Positions 23,556 through 35,640 of a stretch of 64,000 nucleotides of DNA are shown in pieces (position 1 is the first letter of the stretch; every line of letters starts with the position of its first letter). Source of the stretch: Blasia pusilla (taxonomy: Eukaryota; Marchantiophyta; Marchantiopsida; Blasiales). The notes under the pieces are model-generated. The model was not told where the DNA came from and did not search any database. It was given only the letters and a program-made list of their open reading frames with translations. A program made the position numbers and the translations under genes. Where the stretch lies: NCBI GenBank assembly GCA_050084515.1, contig CM114275.1, forward strand, positions 11,284,001 through 11,348,000. The letters are read 5' to 3'.

Positions 23556-24886
23556 CTCCCCCTCAAGCTCATATCGATATCTCTAACGCCTAAATCATTT
23601 CTAAACATCTCAAACTTATCTCTAGACAATGCCTTTGTAAAGATGTCAGCAATTTGCTGATTTGTATCTATATACACAAGATCAATTTCTCCTACTTTAG
23701 GTGCACTCTCTAATAAAATGATAGTGCACCTAAACATGCTTTATACGAGTATGAAACATAGGGTAATTAGCAAGCTTGATGCTACTAATATTGTATGCAT
23801 ATATTACATTAAGTCCTAAGTTACTAACACCAATCTCAACAAGTAATCGATGAAGCCACACCGCCTCACATGTTGCATTGGTTGCTCCTCTATACTCAAC
23901 ATATATTGAAGATAAAGCAACTCTAGGTTGCTTCTTTGAAGCCCAACTTATAGCTGCGCTTCCCAAAGTAAATGAATAACCTGATGTGGAGTGTCGATCA
24001 AACACGCTTCATGCCCAATCAACATATGTGAATCCTTGTAATTGAAAACTTGGAGAAGGTTCGAATTGAAGCCCGAATTTAACAGAGAATTTCATATACT
24101 GGATAACCCTCCTCACGGCATCAAGGTGAGGTTTTTGAGGTGCTTGCATAAACTGGCTCACTAGGCCAACATCATAGCTCAAATCTGGTCTGGTTATAGT
24201 TAGATAGATTAAACTTCCAACCATGCGCCTATACATATTAGAATCTTCAAGCAACTCTCCTTCATCCACTCTTAGCTTCACACTCTGGTCCAACGGTGTA
24301 GAGATTGGCTTACAAGCCGTCATACCATATTTTGAAAGTATATGAAGAGGATATTATCGTTGTAGTAACCACATGCTCTCTCCAACCTTTATAAACTTAA
24401 TACCAAGGAAGTACTTGAGTTCTTTCAAGTTCTTCATATCAAATTCTGCTTGTAACTTAAGCTTGACTTGTTGTACCATATCTTCAGTGCACCCAATAAT
24501 CATGAGATCTTCAACATACAACACAATGAGAACCGTATGATCTTGTCCTCTCAAGACATATAATGAGGAGTCAGAATCACAGACCCTAAAACCCAACTCT
24601 TGTAGGACGTATGTAATCTTGCTATACCAAGCTCTTGGAGCTTGTTTGAGCCCGTATAGAGCGTTCTTCAACCTGCATATGCGAAATGGAAACTTAGAAT
24701 GCTCGTATCTAAGTGGTTGAGTCATATATACCTCCTCGTATAGATCTCCATTCAAGAAAGCATTCTTGACGTCTATGTGATATAATCTCCATTTCTTACT
24801 TACTCCAACTGCAACCACTGTTCTCGTAGTCGCCATCTTTGCAACAAGGCTAAATGTTTCTTCAAAATCAATGCCATATTGTTATG
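23556..24886 (-). pseudogene. Copia A RT (3' part) and RNase H
   Basis: From right to left: YGIDFEETFSLVAKM-like text at 24886, then KKWRLYHIDVKNAFLNGDLY, LYGLKQAPRAWYSKITYVL and VLIVLYVEDLMIIG (catalytic box YVDD changed to YVED) in the frame 24836-24354. RNase H follows: RPDLSYDVGLVSQFM (24323-24009), then SAAISWASKKQPRVALSS and, in another frame, the end LVYIDTNQQIADIFTKALS (23737-23543). Stops separate the frames. Confidence 0.88.
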
Positions 24887-24893
24887 CATAGCT

Positions 24894-25895
24894 TGTTGCG
24901 ACCCTCATGACCAAACGAGCGCCAAAGCAGAACATCGGAACACTAGCGGGCTCACGCTATGATGGTTTGCACGTTGGAGTGATGTCGGAGAAGAGACAAG
25001 AGATGAGACGCAAGCTAGGCTTCGCGTTTCATATGTTGTGGTCGCGACTGAGAAACCTGGACCAAACACGGATCAAGACTTGAGAGGATTCAAGTCTAAG
25101 AAGTGGGTCGCCAAATGAATGAATCCGGATTTGGGACGCCACTAGCGTTTGAGAGTTTCTGAATGTATTTATGGCCATAACTTTTAGCGCCAAGATGCGT
25201 TTGGAATGAATAAGGGTGCGTTGGAAAGCTTATGGAAAGCCACTTTAGACGCACTAAAGATCTTTGCAAACGCATAAGTAGCGGCTGAGAAAAAACTCAA
25301 AAACGATTGTAAGAAGAATCGAGTTGAGGGCCACAATGAAAGGCCCGACCATCCTTTTCTGAAGGGGAGGGGTTATTGGAAAACCCCAGAAGTACTAGTA
25401 AGGGGGAAGGTCTCCAAGGATGCTTGGGACTCAAACCCCACTTTGGGTGCCACGGGCGGCTCAAGGGCATGGAACGGATCGGGAGTTTGGAGTTGGGCTT
25501 GAAAACCTGAACCAAGCCTATTGTGGTGATTCTTAGAGATCCCTCTTGAATTCCAACCCGCGATTCAATTATTTGGGTCCCGGTTAGGAACTCTCACGAG
25601 GTTTGTTGAACAGTTGGGACCGCTAGGCACGCAGTTGCCGTTTTAGATTCTTGGACTAACCAAAAAGTTTGTTCCAAGTCTTGAAGGACTTGCCATGTTG
25701 GGAACCTAAGAAGTAAGGAAGGTTGAGGTTGATGAGATGCCGAGTTGAGGACTCGGTGGGTTGGAAAGCCGCTTGACCCAAATCCAGACTAATGTGAGTG
25801 CGTTTGGGTGCAGGTTGGCGATGAGAGCGTGTCCTACCGAACGTACGCTTCCGAAGTACTAGAGATGGACGTTCAAGGAGAGTAGGCGCATGTCA
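24894..25895. mobile_element. Solo gypsy LTR in copia A (copy 1)
   Basis: A 1002-bp segment starts TGTTGCGACCCTC and ends in CA. It interrupts the RT codons KGY and AQQYGIDF. Flanks are TAGCT and TAGCC, a 5-bp target duplication with one change; the uninterrupted copia reading requires TAGCC. The sequence is shared with 27474-28481, and its head is shared with 51254-52150. No coding signal is visible, as expected of an LTR. Confidence 0.85.
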
Positions 25896-25899
25896 TAGC

Positions 25900-27468
25900 C
25901 CTTAGCCACCAATCTCGCTTTGTATCTCTTAATTGTACCATCTTGATTGCACTTGATTTTATAAACCCATTTGCAACCAATAGCTTCCTTACCGGAAGGG
26001 ATATCAACCAACTCCTATGTTTGTTGATGTCTTAATGCAACAAGCTCTTCCTCCATAGCTTCAATCCATTTGACTTTACTTGCAGCTTCTTCAAAACAAC
26101 TCGGCTCCTGTTCTTGAAGGGTAGTCATCATATATGCATGATGTGTTGCAAGGAAACCTTCATTTATGAATTTATGAGTTGGATGTGTAACTCTACTTGA
26201 TGTACAAAGTTGTTGTTCAGAGGTAGATGCTTCTGAAACGTGACTCGAGCTCTGACTAGTGTCAACATACTAAATACGCACTCTTCTTATCCATGGCTCA
26301 CATATTTAATTGATGAATCTAGGACCTCTCTCAATCTTGCACTAGTACTTGGGGAAGTTGAAGACAATGTCTGTTGGTTTACAATCACATTCTCCCCCTC
26401 AACAGACAAGTTTAGAGGTGGAATAGGCTCAGATGGAGCATACCATGACTTTAGCTCCTCAAAGACAACATCACGACTAATAATAAGCTGCCTAGATGAT
26501 CGAATGTAGCACTTATACCCCTTAGTTCCATTAGCATAGCCAATGAAGATACATCTTTCAGACTTGGGGTCTAATTTTTTACGTCTCTCAGAAGGAACAT
26601 GGTAATAACAAATACAGCCAAATACTTTCAAGAAGGAAAAATCACATTTACTTCCTATGAAGACTTCGAATGAAGTTTTATCATGAACTCATGCTGTTGG
26701 AGTTCGGTTGATTAAGAAGACTGCACATGCTACAGCCTATGCCCAATACACCTTAGGCATGTTCTTCTCATTCAGCATAGCTCGTGCCCCTTCAACAATA
26801 TATCGATTCTTCCTCTCAGCCATTCCATTTTGTTCTGGAGTGCACTCCACAACTCCACATTTTGTTGTGGAGTGACTTGCCGTTACACGTGTAACAACAA
26901 ATCACTTCACGTTGGATGCCATTCTCACGTAAATAGTCATCAAACTTTGTTGAAAGATACTTTTCTCCTCCATCACAACTCAATTTGAGGATATGTTCTC
27001 TAGTCTGCTTCTCTACTAGAACTCTGAATGTTTGGAACATTGAGAATATTTTTGACTTGGCTTTTACAAAGTATACCCATATATACCTAGAAAAATCATC
27101 AATAAATGAAACAAAGTACAGGGAAACCATCAAGGCTATGTTGTGATGTTGTCCACACATCACTGTGGATCAACTCAAATATCCTGGATGCTCTTCTACC
27201 TTGTTTTAGAAAAGGAAATCTAGCTTGTTTTTCAAATTGGCAAGCAGGACATACCTCTAACGTAGCAGGACTCGCTAATTTAGGGAGTCCTATTACTATA
27301 TTAGATGATGAAAGACTCTGTAATCTTTGAAAATTCATATGTCCAATTCTTTTATGCCACACATTTAGATCTGTGACTTGTTGGCCGGTTTTACTATACA
27401 CTGATGTTTAAATCTCTGGCATCAAAACATCTAATTTGAACATTCTGCCTGATGTGGTTCCTTTGGCT
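25900..27468 (-). pseudogene. Copia A integrase and RT (5' part)
   Basis: From right to left: the GAG-preintegrase piece VWHKRIGHMNFQRLQSL with CPACQFEKQARFPFL (27401-27099), integrase core FIDDFSRYIWVYFVKAKSK and LSCDGGEKYLSTKFDDYL (27163-26816), the post-core segment MKVFGCICYYHVPSERRKKL (26631-26287), and the start of RT with YKARLVAKGY at 25910. The integrase acid box reads CDGGEKY where CDGGGEY-like text is usual. Several stops. Confidence 0.85.
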
Positions 27469-27473
27469 ATCGT

Positions 27474-28481
27474 TGTCGCGACCCTCATGACCAAACAAGT
27501 GCCAAAGCGGAACATCGGAACATTAGCGAGCTCACGCTAAGATGGTTTGCGCATTGGAGTGGTCTCAAAGAAGAGACAAGAGACGGGACGCAAGCGAGGC
27601 TTTTCATTTCAGATGTTGTGGTCACGATTGAGAAACCTGGACCAAACGTGGAACAAGACTTGAAAGGAGTTGAGTTTAGAAAGTGGGTTGCCAAAGGAAG
27701 AATCCGGATTTGGGACGCCACTAGCATTTGAGAGTTTCCGACTGTATTTATGGCCATAACTTTTAGCGCCAAGATGCGTTTGGATCGAACAAGGGTGCGT
27801 TGAAAGACTTATGGAAAGATGGTTCAAACGCACTAAAGATCTTTGCAAATGCATAAGCATCGGCTGAGAAACAATCCGGAAACGATTGTAAGTAGAGTCG
27901 GGTTGAGGGCCACAATGAAGGGCCGGACCCTCCTTTTCCAAAGGGGGGGAGGGGGGTTATTGGAGAACCCCAGAAGTACTAGTAAGGGGGAAGGTCTCCA
28001 AGAGTGCTTGGAACTCGAACCCCACTTTGGGCGCCACGGGACGGCTCAAGGGCATGGAACGGATCGAGAGTTTGGGGTTGGGTTGGAAAACCTGAACCAA
28101 GTCTATGGAGGCGATTTTAGATATCCCTCTTGGATTTCACCCCGTGACTCAATTACTTGGATCTTGCTTTGAAACTCACACGAGGTCCGTTGAACGATTG
28201 GGATCACTAGGCGCGCAAGTGCCGTTTTACATTCCTAGACTAATCAGGAAGTCTGTTCCAAGTCTTGAAGGACTTGCCATGTTTTGGAAACTAGGAAGTA
28301 AGGAAGGTTGAGCTTGATGAGACGTCGAGTTGAGAACTCGGTGGGTTGGAACGCTGGTTGGCCCAGACCCGACTAACGAGAGTGCATGTTTGGGTGCAGA
28401 TCGGCGATGAGATTGTGTCCTACTGAACGTACGCTTTTGCAACAATAAATATTGATGTTCAAGGAGAGTAGGGATGCGACA
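27474..28481. mobile_element. Solo gypsy LTR in copia A (copy 2)
   Basis: A 1008-bp segment starts TGTCGCGACCCTC and ends GGATGCGACA, an imperfect terminal inverted pair typical of gypsy LTRs. It is flanked by a perfect ATCGT duplication (27469-27473 and 28482-28486). It splits copia A codons between DDQTT and IAKGTTSG. Similar to 24894-25895 along its length. Confidence 0.9.
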
Positions 28482-28486
28482 ATCGT

Positions 28487-29792
28487 AGTCTGGTCATCCA
28501 TTGTTTCAATGAAACAACCATCTGCGTTAAACTTCACTTGATAACAGTGTTCTACTATCTGTCCTACAGAGATCAAGTTTCTTGTAATGGTAGGAACATA
28601 GAGAACATTTCCAAGAGCACAAAGATCATCTGATGCTATTGGAACTTTAGCGGTATGATATGATATTGAGTGTCATCTCCCGTGAGCAAAATTGCAGGAT
28701 CTTTCATCGGCTCCAAAGTACTGAACCATTTAGCTTGTGAGATCATGTGATTTGATGCACTTGAGTCCATGTACCAATTTTCTGTCGAGTCTTTCTTGAC
28801 CATTCCTCCTATATGATGAGTCATGACCAAGAGATGCTCTGTTTGTGAATGTTGTTGTTCTTGGTACTGCTCTTAGTGTTGTTGCTCCACATAATTTTGT
28901 TGCTGTAAGGCTCATGTTCTCATATCTACCTTCTTCTTGAAGAAAACTTTGCATAGTGACCCTTTATTCCATAGTAATTGCAAGATCTAGGGACCCTATG
29001 CTCTTGACCTCGACCCCAACGATTTCCACCATCACCACCTTGTGATTGTGTCTCGTACTAGTTCTTAGTTGATTAAGTGATGTTATATTAAATGCCTCTT
29101 CCTCCATATGCTGGATATCCACAACAACCACGGAAGATTCTGCCACGATCCCTACCTTTGTTTGATCCATAACCTCCAAATAGCGCACTCTCTTGCAGAC
29201 TAGACAAGCTATCGCTGCCTACTAGGCGCATCTCTTCACTGATTAACAATGGGACTAACTCTTGAAAGGTTGGATACTTCTCTCTCATAGAGATAGAGGT
29301 CTGAAAGGACTTGTAATCCTTTGGAAGGCCTTGAAGAGTGAACAAAATCAGATTATAATCTTCTATTGTCACTCCAATGCTATTCAATTGATCAACAATA
29401 TGTCTGATTTTCAAAATATAATCATGGATACTCTGCCATCATTTCCTCACTTTGTTCAATTTTTGTTTCAATTGAAGTTTTCTAGCCTTTGTAGATGTCT
29501 GAAACAGCTTTTCCAATGCATCCCAAACCTCCTTCAGAGTATCAATATCTTGAATGTGATCTATCATTGGCAAACTGATCGTTATTGAAATGTAGTGGAT
29601 TACTTGCCTTGCGTGTTTGTTCTAGGCGTAAACATTCAAGTCTGTTGAGTCACCTTTTGGCTTGGCTTCATCACATGTGACAAGCTCCCATAGTTCTTGA
29701 CCCATGAGAAATTATTTCATGCGAAACTTCTAGACATTGTAATTTTGCTTATCTAGCTTCTCGCTTGTGATTGTTGTTGAGGAATACTCCAT
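28487..29792 (-). pseudogene. Copia A gag, zinc knuckle and protease
   Basis: The likely gag start is the ATG at 29792-29790 (MEYSSTTITSEKLDKQNY). KIRHIVDQLNSIGVTIEDYN and GLPKDYKSFQTSI (29414-29088) are typical UBN2-type copia gag. A decayed zinc knuckle (CNYYGIKGHYAKF) lies near 28960. The protease WYMDSSASNHM (28830-28636) has the active Asp but SSA in place of TGA. Stops occur in gag and between knuckle and protease. Confidence 0.85.
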
Positions 29793-30308
29793 GACGAACG
29801 ATTTCTCTCACAAAAATATAATTTTAGGCTCTCTACTGTTCCAATTGAAGCATAGACCAATCCTATACAAAAATCGACTTGAAATTTGCAAAAATTGATC
29901 AATTGTATGAAAGAACTAGTCGGAATTGACATGTAGAGAGCAAATTGCATAACTTTTCTTCATTAGTTACACTTTCCTACACTGAAATTGCTACTATAGG
30001 AGCTCAGAATGTCAAAATCGAGCGATTTTGGGTGCGTTGGGAAACTCTCGATGAGCTCTACAATATGGCTAGAGCAAGCATTCGACTTTTTTCTAGCCGT
30101 TGCGGATCCAGATGGCTAACTCGATCAGAAAAGCTCTAAAAAATGCCTCCAAAGTTTTATCACCGTCTAAGTTCCACTTGAAATCTGCACGGACCAAGCT
30201 TTGAACAAAATTTCCTTCTCCCAAACTGAAAATTTTCCTTCTCTTGCCTCTCTTCTCTCCTCAAACACCAACAATTTCAAGTAATGTTCTCTTGTCGCTT
30301 TGATACTA

Positions 30309-30621
30309 TGTGGAAAACTGCTAAAGAAGCATAACTGGAGGGAAACATCCCTCACACTCACACACCACTATGGAGAACAAAATTTGCAATGAGAGAATGA
30401 GTGGAGACTGGTCCTCTTTCTCAATTATATAGGGTATGTACAAGAAACCCTAACCCTTACCTTAACCATAGTCTCGAGTTAGACTAATTGTGATTAACTA
30501 ACCCTAGTTAAGATAATCGCGCTTAACTGACTAACCAAGATTAAGCTTCCCTACTTCGTGTGAGTACCACATGTAGTAGTTTAGGTGTCTCATGAGCTTA
30601 ACTGTAACTTAATCTTTAATA
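30309..30621 (-). repeat. 5' LTR of copia A
   Basis: Pairs with 23244-23555. Flanked inside by the tRNA-iMet-like primer site at 30297-30308 and outside by ATATG. Contains AAACCCTAACCC, a telo-box-like motif, at about 30453-30464. Confidence 0.92.
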
Positions 30622-30954
30622 ATATGCTCATGAGATTGAGGATTGAGACTCTACTATAACCCACAATATGTGTCATGAATGGAGCCATTTCCAGATGAGG
30701 AGGAGGACCTACGAGAGGCTACTTCTTCTTCGACCAATGATGTGTCAAGAGGGATGAGCCTGACTGGGGCATTTGCATTGTTTAGTTGGGGTTGTCCTAG
30801 GTTCAACCCTAGCTAGAGTTCTTTGTAGAGTTGCGGACGAACTACCAGAGGGTACAGACTCAGAAGTTGCAGAGCATCCACGACTTCCATAGGCGCAACG
30901 GTGAGAGTTTGCATGAGGCCTTTACTCGCTTGCATCCATTGGTAGTCTAGAATT

Positions 30955-31691
30955 TGTCAAATGCTAATTGGGTCAAGCTCAAACCTGAAACACGGCCAAA
31001 TACAGATCACAATTAGTTCCTGGTTCAAGGGCTTGAGTGAGTAGAGAGGAATAATCTCCCACCTGTAAGTACTTCTATAGTTCTCCGGCAGAACCCCACC
31101 TTTCCCATTGTTTCCCTCGTGCCCTTGATTTTGGCCCTCAACCTGTAGACCAGTGATTGAATAGTTATCCATAAAGAATGCTTGGCACACGCTTCTTGCA
31201 GCTTATGCGACTCTCAACTCCCCAAAAAATTCTTGAAGCTTGGACCGGTATTTCATGCATCTTATGGCTAGTAGCCGTCTTGACTCCCTTAACTCCATGT
31301 TTGGCATCTCATGGGTGTCTTGCCGCCCTTTGCGTTTCGTAACTACTCTCGTGGCATCTCGCCCATCTTGAGTTCTTATGTGTTCCTTATTCTCGCCCTT
31401 GACTTGGCACTTAGCTCCAAAGTCTCAAACCTTGCTTGCCTTGGCTTTATTCCTGTGAGTAGTTATCCTGGTTTCTCATCTAAGGCTAGTCACCAAACAT
31501 CTACGCATTTTGCCTAGGGTTAGTCCCGCGGATGGTTTTATTGCCCTTCCTAGTCTCACGAGTCACAACTAGCTAGTCTAGGTTGCAAATTTGGTGGGTC
31601 ACATCAAGGTCTTTCCTCGTTGGACATGCGATCATGACTCGCTTTCTAGATCCCCCTAGTATAGGCACCATAGACTTGGGTATTTGCGACG
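30955..31691 (-). repeat. 3' LTR of the short gypsy element
   Basis: Homologous to 34497-35237 over its whole length, with considerable divergence. A fragment of the same LTR family lies at 49909-50095. Confidence 0.75.
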
Positions 31692-32940
31692 CTCCCCCAC
31701 TTCATTGAGTGGACGTTCTTGTCGACTTGAGTTGAGCACCTCCTAAAGATACCACAAGTAATCCTTGGGTTAAATTCACCAAGGCCTTGGGTTATGGCCT
31801 TGTCCCTTACAAGAGACCCAAGCCTACGCCAATCTAATCTAATCTGGTGTATCGGGTCATACTGAGTACATGACAATTAGATCCCAATTGCGGTAGTAAA
31901 CTATGTCAAGCTTAATCACCTAATCTTGTGATGCCACAACATATTCAAGTCATGCTCCATTCATAAGTTCATGCATCTCAATGAAAACATTCAAAATTCA
32001 TTCCTCATTCAAGAGAAATTTTGGACACTTTCTTGAATTCTTGGAATTTCCAAGTTTCTGCATACCATTAATGTCATCCTCCAAAACAACATACAGCCAA
32101 TGGAAATTATACAAACCACGCCACTACGCTCAAGCTACGTGCCAAACTCTAGTCTTACATCTACCTTCCTTGCAATTTCCTACTTCTAAATTCTTCTAGA
32201 AGCTCCCCAACATGAGTTAGATTACTTTATGGTTCTCATGTTCTTTCACATAAATCATAACCTTTGCATGCCACTAAATACTCATTCACCAATCTCCCTC
32301 CTCTCTTTACTCTATGCTCATCCAGTATAGTCTCGCCTTCAAACTCCTCTTGCTCTTTGAATATGATTGGATTAGGTCACAACAGTCTTGTCCAAGAGGG
32401 GTCTTGATCATCCATGAACGCCTTTTGTTCACTAGCATGGAACACCTCATGAACTCGCCTCATCTCCAACAGTTTCCTCCATTAGTACGACACCTCCTTA
32501 ACCTTTTAGAGGTCTCGCATATCTTGGCGCCATCTTCACAAAGATACTCGAAGGTAATAGGTATGACCTTTATCTTAGCCAGACGAGATCTCCAACTTCA
32601 AAGCTTACATCTCGCCTATGAACATTAGCTTGTTGCTTGTAGCGACATCAAGCGCGTTGCTTTAAATCTTTTTCCAATTGCTTGGCTGAAATTGATTTAG
32701 CAATGTGGTTTACTTGATTAATCCTCAAAATTTGAGAATGTAACCTTGCGTTTCTCAAGAATCCTCATGTCATTTCTATCACCAAGAGGAGCCTCTAATA
32801 TTCCTTTGGTTGTTCTAATCACTACGGCATGTCTACCAAAAAAACCTATATATCATAAAATCATATCTATATTGCCTAGGCTACATATTAGAAAATTTTC
32901 CCTAACGCTAAACTTGGCTTTCACTCTTGGAATCACCATC
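31692..32940 (-). other. Internal region of the short gypsy element, no gene recognised
   Basis: Patches on the minus strand (for example around 32740-32940, with NIDMIL and FFGRHAVV) read like the segment downstream of a gypsy protease, but it dissolves into stops. No RT box is visible. Confidence 0.4.
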
Positions 32941-33802
32941 TTAACGTTCAACGCTTGGGTTGAGGTGGTTCACGAGTGTCCGTCCGCATAGATCACAACT
33001 TGGGGTTGTTGCATGTCTATTATTGGCATTCCAAAGCTCTCCATTGCCTTCGGATCTAGGAAGTTGCAGGTCACCTCTATGTCAATCAAAGCAACTATAG
33101 ATTTTCCTATAATAAGTACCTCAACTAGAAATTGGAACTCACTAGCATCCTTATGCAACTCCTTGGAAGGTTGATCACCTTCCCTCAACTCATTCTCTGA
33201 AGGCTTTTGCGCAAACTCACTAATCATCCAAGCGTTAGTTGCCCTTACCGGGTCAATGTGCTCACTCTTGTTGAATGCTCTTGCTTGTTGCAATGATAGT
33301 CTTACCTTCCATGCATTGGTCCCATTTGCCTTGGGACACTTGCGCTTGAAATGACTAGGATCCATATCACTGTACACATAACATCCTCTAATGCCGAATT
33401 CACCCAAGATCGCTCCTTACTTGGAACTTATCGATTGTTGAGGTTTGAACCTTTTGGGTTCTAACCCCACGTGCATCCTTGTCTCTTCAAGTTTCCTCTT
33501 ATTTTCCCAGCCAAATGATTCCCTTGCCTTTGTAATGGGGATGATCTTGTCTTACTTCTTAAGACTTTGATTGTCAGCCACTAGTTGAGTAGTCGGCGTT
33601 AATGACCGCCTTCAACTTCCTAAACTTGGTTTTTGGCATGACATTTTTCTCCTATAATTTCCATTTCAACTTGGACAACATTTCCTTCACAAAGTTGAAG
33701 ATTTGAGCGGCGTCTGTCATATCGTCTATCACCGCCAACGTCTTTTGGAACTGAGTAATGAAACTCGCAATCAAGCCTCCTAACTACATTTCTTGCAATC
33801 AA
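32940..33802 (-). pseudogene. Gypsy gag-protease relic
   Basis: The frame 33407-32970 reads CYVYSDMDPSHFKRKCPK, a zinc-knuckle-like motif with some altered spacing, followed about 70 residues later by VEVLIIGKSIVALIDIEVTC and NFLDPKAMESFGMPI. This is the gypsy protease block, in which the usual D-S/T-G-A-T-x-N-F is D-I-E-V-T-C-N-F. Upstream frames to 33802 (FITQFQKTLAVIDDMTDAAQ) look like gag. Several stops. It would process Gag in a virus-like particle if intact. Confidence 0.7.
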
Positions 33803-34496
33803 ATTTTGGCTTGGATCACTTGATCATGAACATGATGTGCAAAAGCGGACAAGTTCGTCCCTAGGGTGGATATGGAGGTAAAAGTGTGGGGCCCATACTT
33901 ATAGCTCGTGGTGGAGGGTGAGGCAAGGGTGGGTTGGGCAATAAGGGGGGAGGGAGTGGAAATGGGAATGTGCAAAACATAGAGGAATTCAAAAGTGGGA
34001 GGGATAAGAAAGAAGGGAGAGGTGGGACCCATTTATACAAGTCCTTCTATAAGAGAACGTAAGTCCATGGATATGGACTTTGTCCACATGCAACCTTGAT
34101 TCAGAGGAGGTAAACACCTCCTTATTTCTAAGGTCAGCACCCTTAATTAGTGAAGTATTCTGACCCTTACAAAATTCTTGGTACTAGGTGAGTGGATATG
34201 CCTCTAATTTCAAAAATATCTCGGCTCCCCACCTAGCTCTCGAAACCTAGTAAGTTCCAAAAATATGCTCTACCTTTTTTACCTATTGATTGAGACATTT
34301 GATATCCATCTCGTCTTTATATATGGATAATTTTTTCTCACGTTTCCCAATTGATACCTTGGGAACAAGATTGAAGTTGAACTAAATACCTTAATGGTCT
34401 TCCTAACCACATACTCCATCTAAGCGTAGTTTTTTCTTATGAAACCTTCTCCCTCAACCTTGACCAATCTCCCCAGATCGCTTGCCTAAATCAAAT

Positions 34497-35237
34497 TGTA
34501 TCAGTTAATTCCTCAGGGTCTATCCCTTACCTCAAACTTGAAACACCACCAAACATGCATCACGACATTCAAGGGATTGAGCGTGGAGAGAGGAAGAGTG
34601 TTCCCCCATAGGTACTTGTGAGCTTCTCCGGGGGAAGCCTACCTTTCCCATTGTTCTCTTCAAGGCCTTGATTTTGGCCCTCAATCCAAACATGGTTTGC
34701 AATCCACGGACCAATGTTTCATTAGTTATCCATCAAAAAAGCTTGATGTATGCTCCTTGTAACTTATGCAAATCTCGACTCCCCAAACGTATCTTGGAGT
34801 TTACACCTATATTTTGTGTGTCTTATGGGCAGCGCCCGTCTTGACTCCCCATTTGCCATTTCATGGTTATCTTACCATCCTTTACGTTTGTGACTAGTCT
34901 TGGGACGTCTCGCCCATCTTGACGACTCACGTATTCCTTACTTCTCGCCCTTACTTGGCACTTGGGTCCAAGATCTCAAATCTTTATTGCCTTTCCGTTG
35001 TCCCCGCGATTACCTACACTCTTTTCTCACCTAAGGCTAATCACCAAACACATACACATCTTGCCTTATGTTAGTTCCACAGTTGGTTCCGCTGCCCTTC
35101 CTCATCTCGCGACTAGTAGGTCTAGTTTAGAACTTTGGTAGGTTACAACAAGGTCTTTCCTCCTTGGACTCATGATCATGACTCGCTTCCCACATCCACT
35201 GCTAGTATGGATGCCATAGACTTAGCTATTTGCTATG
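34497..35237 (-). repeat. 5' LTR of the short gypsy element
   Basis: Partner of 30955-31691. The primer site expected at its left edge is not recognisable, so either the element used an unusual primer or this end is damaged. Confidence 0.7.
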
Positions 35238-35239
35238 AA

Positions 35240-35640
35240 CCCATTGTCACTGCCTCATCACCTATGCATAATGCACATCACAAAGAAGAACAATTTATGC
35301 TCATATTATTGCAAAGATAGTAAGTGCACTACTAAGTAACATGTAGCAGGGATCCCATTCAGATAAGGTAGATAGTGTTATGAAGACCTTCTTGGTTCCC
35401 TTAGAAGCTCCTCACCAAAACTTTGCATGATCAACACTTGTATTGTCTGAGAATATCTGCCTACTCTCATATGGTACCTTCTTCACTTAGCTTCTCCCAC
35501 TTTCTACATCCATCCCAATCTCCATCTAACCAAGGCTCATCGTCTAATGCCTTAAGGCTATGACAAGAACTACTTAATGAGAGCACTCTCTAAGCATTGA
35601 TCTCTCTCCATGCGTTCTCGGCCTGGTTGGATTTAATCCC
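35240..35640 (+). mobile_element. LINE 3' tail, second copy
   Basis: Parallels the 3' end of the LINE at 44880-45270: both have GGGATC...CAG-TAA-GTAGAT-GTGT-TGAAG, then a run resembling CTTCTTGGTT/CTTCCTGGTT, CATCCCA and CTAATGAG in the same order. It lies just upstream of the longer LINE on the same strand, suggesting two tandem or successive LINE insertions. Confidence 0.6.

Larger units (their letters stand above)
23244..30621 (-). mobile_element. Copia A: complete but decayed Ty1/copia element, 7.4 kb
   Basis: The LTRs are 23244-23555 and 30309-30621. A perfect 5-bp target duplication ATATG flanks them (23239-23243 and 30622-30626). The PBS next to the 5' LTR (30297-30308, minus strand TAGTATCAAAGC) resembles the 3' end of initiator tRNA-Met, and a polypurine tract (minus strand GAGCTTGAGGGGGAG, 23556-23570) precedes the 3' LTR. 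Order on the minus strand is gag, zinc knuckle, protease, integrase, RT, RNase H, which is the copia order. Two solo gypsy LTRs interrupt it. Hand comparison of the LTRs gives roughly 34 differences in 312, about 11%, so the insertion is old. Confidence 0.93.
22950..30952 (+). pseudogene. Ty3/gypsy gag relic split by copia A (22950-23243 and 30622-30952)
   Basis: The left part reads FLGDIGMIELHDFITEYRSW and HHLERTPMDDYYEL up to 23243. After the copia A insertion the right part continues (30622-30952) with LRTNYQRVQTQKLQ and HRRNGESLHEAFTRLHPLV. The same gag is found at 59686-60706, where RRFLGAVGTIDLDDFIQEF, HLEGPPMDDYMEF, SYQGVRTDKLKSLQ and GESLREAFTRMRRL align block by block. Stops are present. 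The right part ends at the LTR of the next gypsy element (30955). Whether it belongs to the same family as the methyltransferase-bearing pol relic just upstream is unknown; order and strand would allow it only if two copies lie in tandem. Confidence 0.75.
30955..35237 (-). mobile_element. Short gypsy element with gag and protease only (TR-GAG-like)
   Basis: Two related segments, 30955-31691 and 34497-35237, act as LTRs. Both begin TGT, share many phrases along their length (for example CTTTCCCATTGTT, CTCGCCCATCTTGA, CATAGACTT) and end at TATTTGC. A polypurine tract (minus strand GTGGGGGAGCG) adjoins the left one. The internal 2.8 kb holds gag, a zinc-knuckle-like piece and a protease, but no RT or integrase that I can find. 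It inserted next to the gypsy gag at 30952. I could not identify a matching target duplication, so the right boundary is approximate. Confidence 0.7.

Noticed and set aside
24894-25895. DNA transposon with terminal inverted repeats
   Set aside because: The TG...CA ends, 5-bp target duplications, 1-kb non-coding body and tandem relatives at 51-52 kb fit solo LTRs better.
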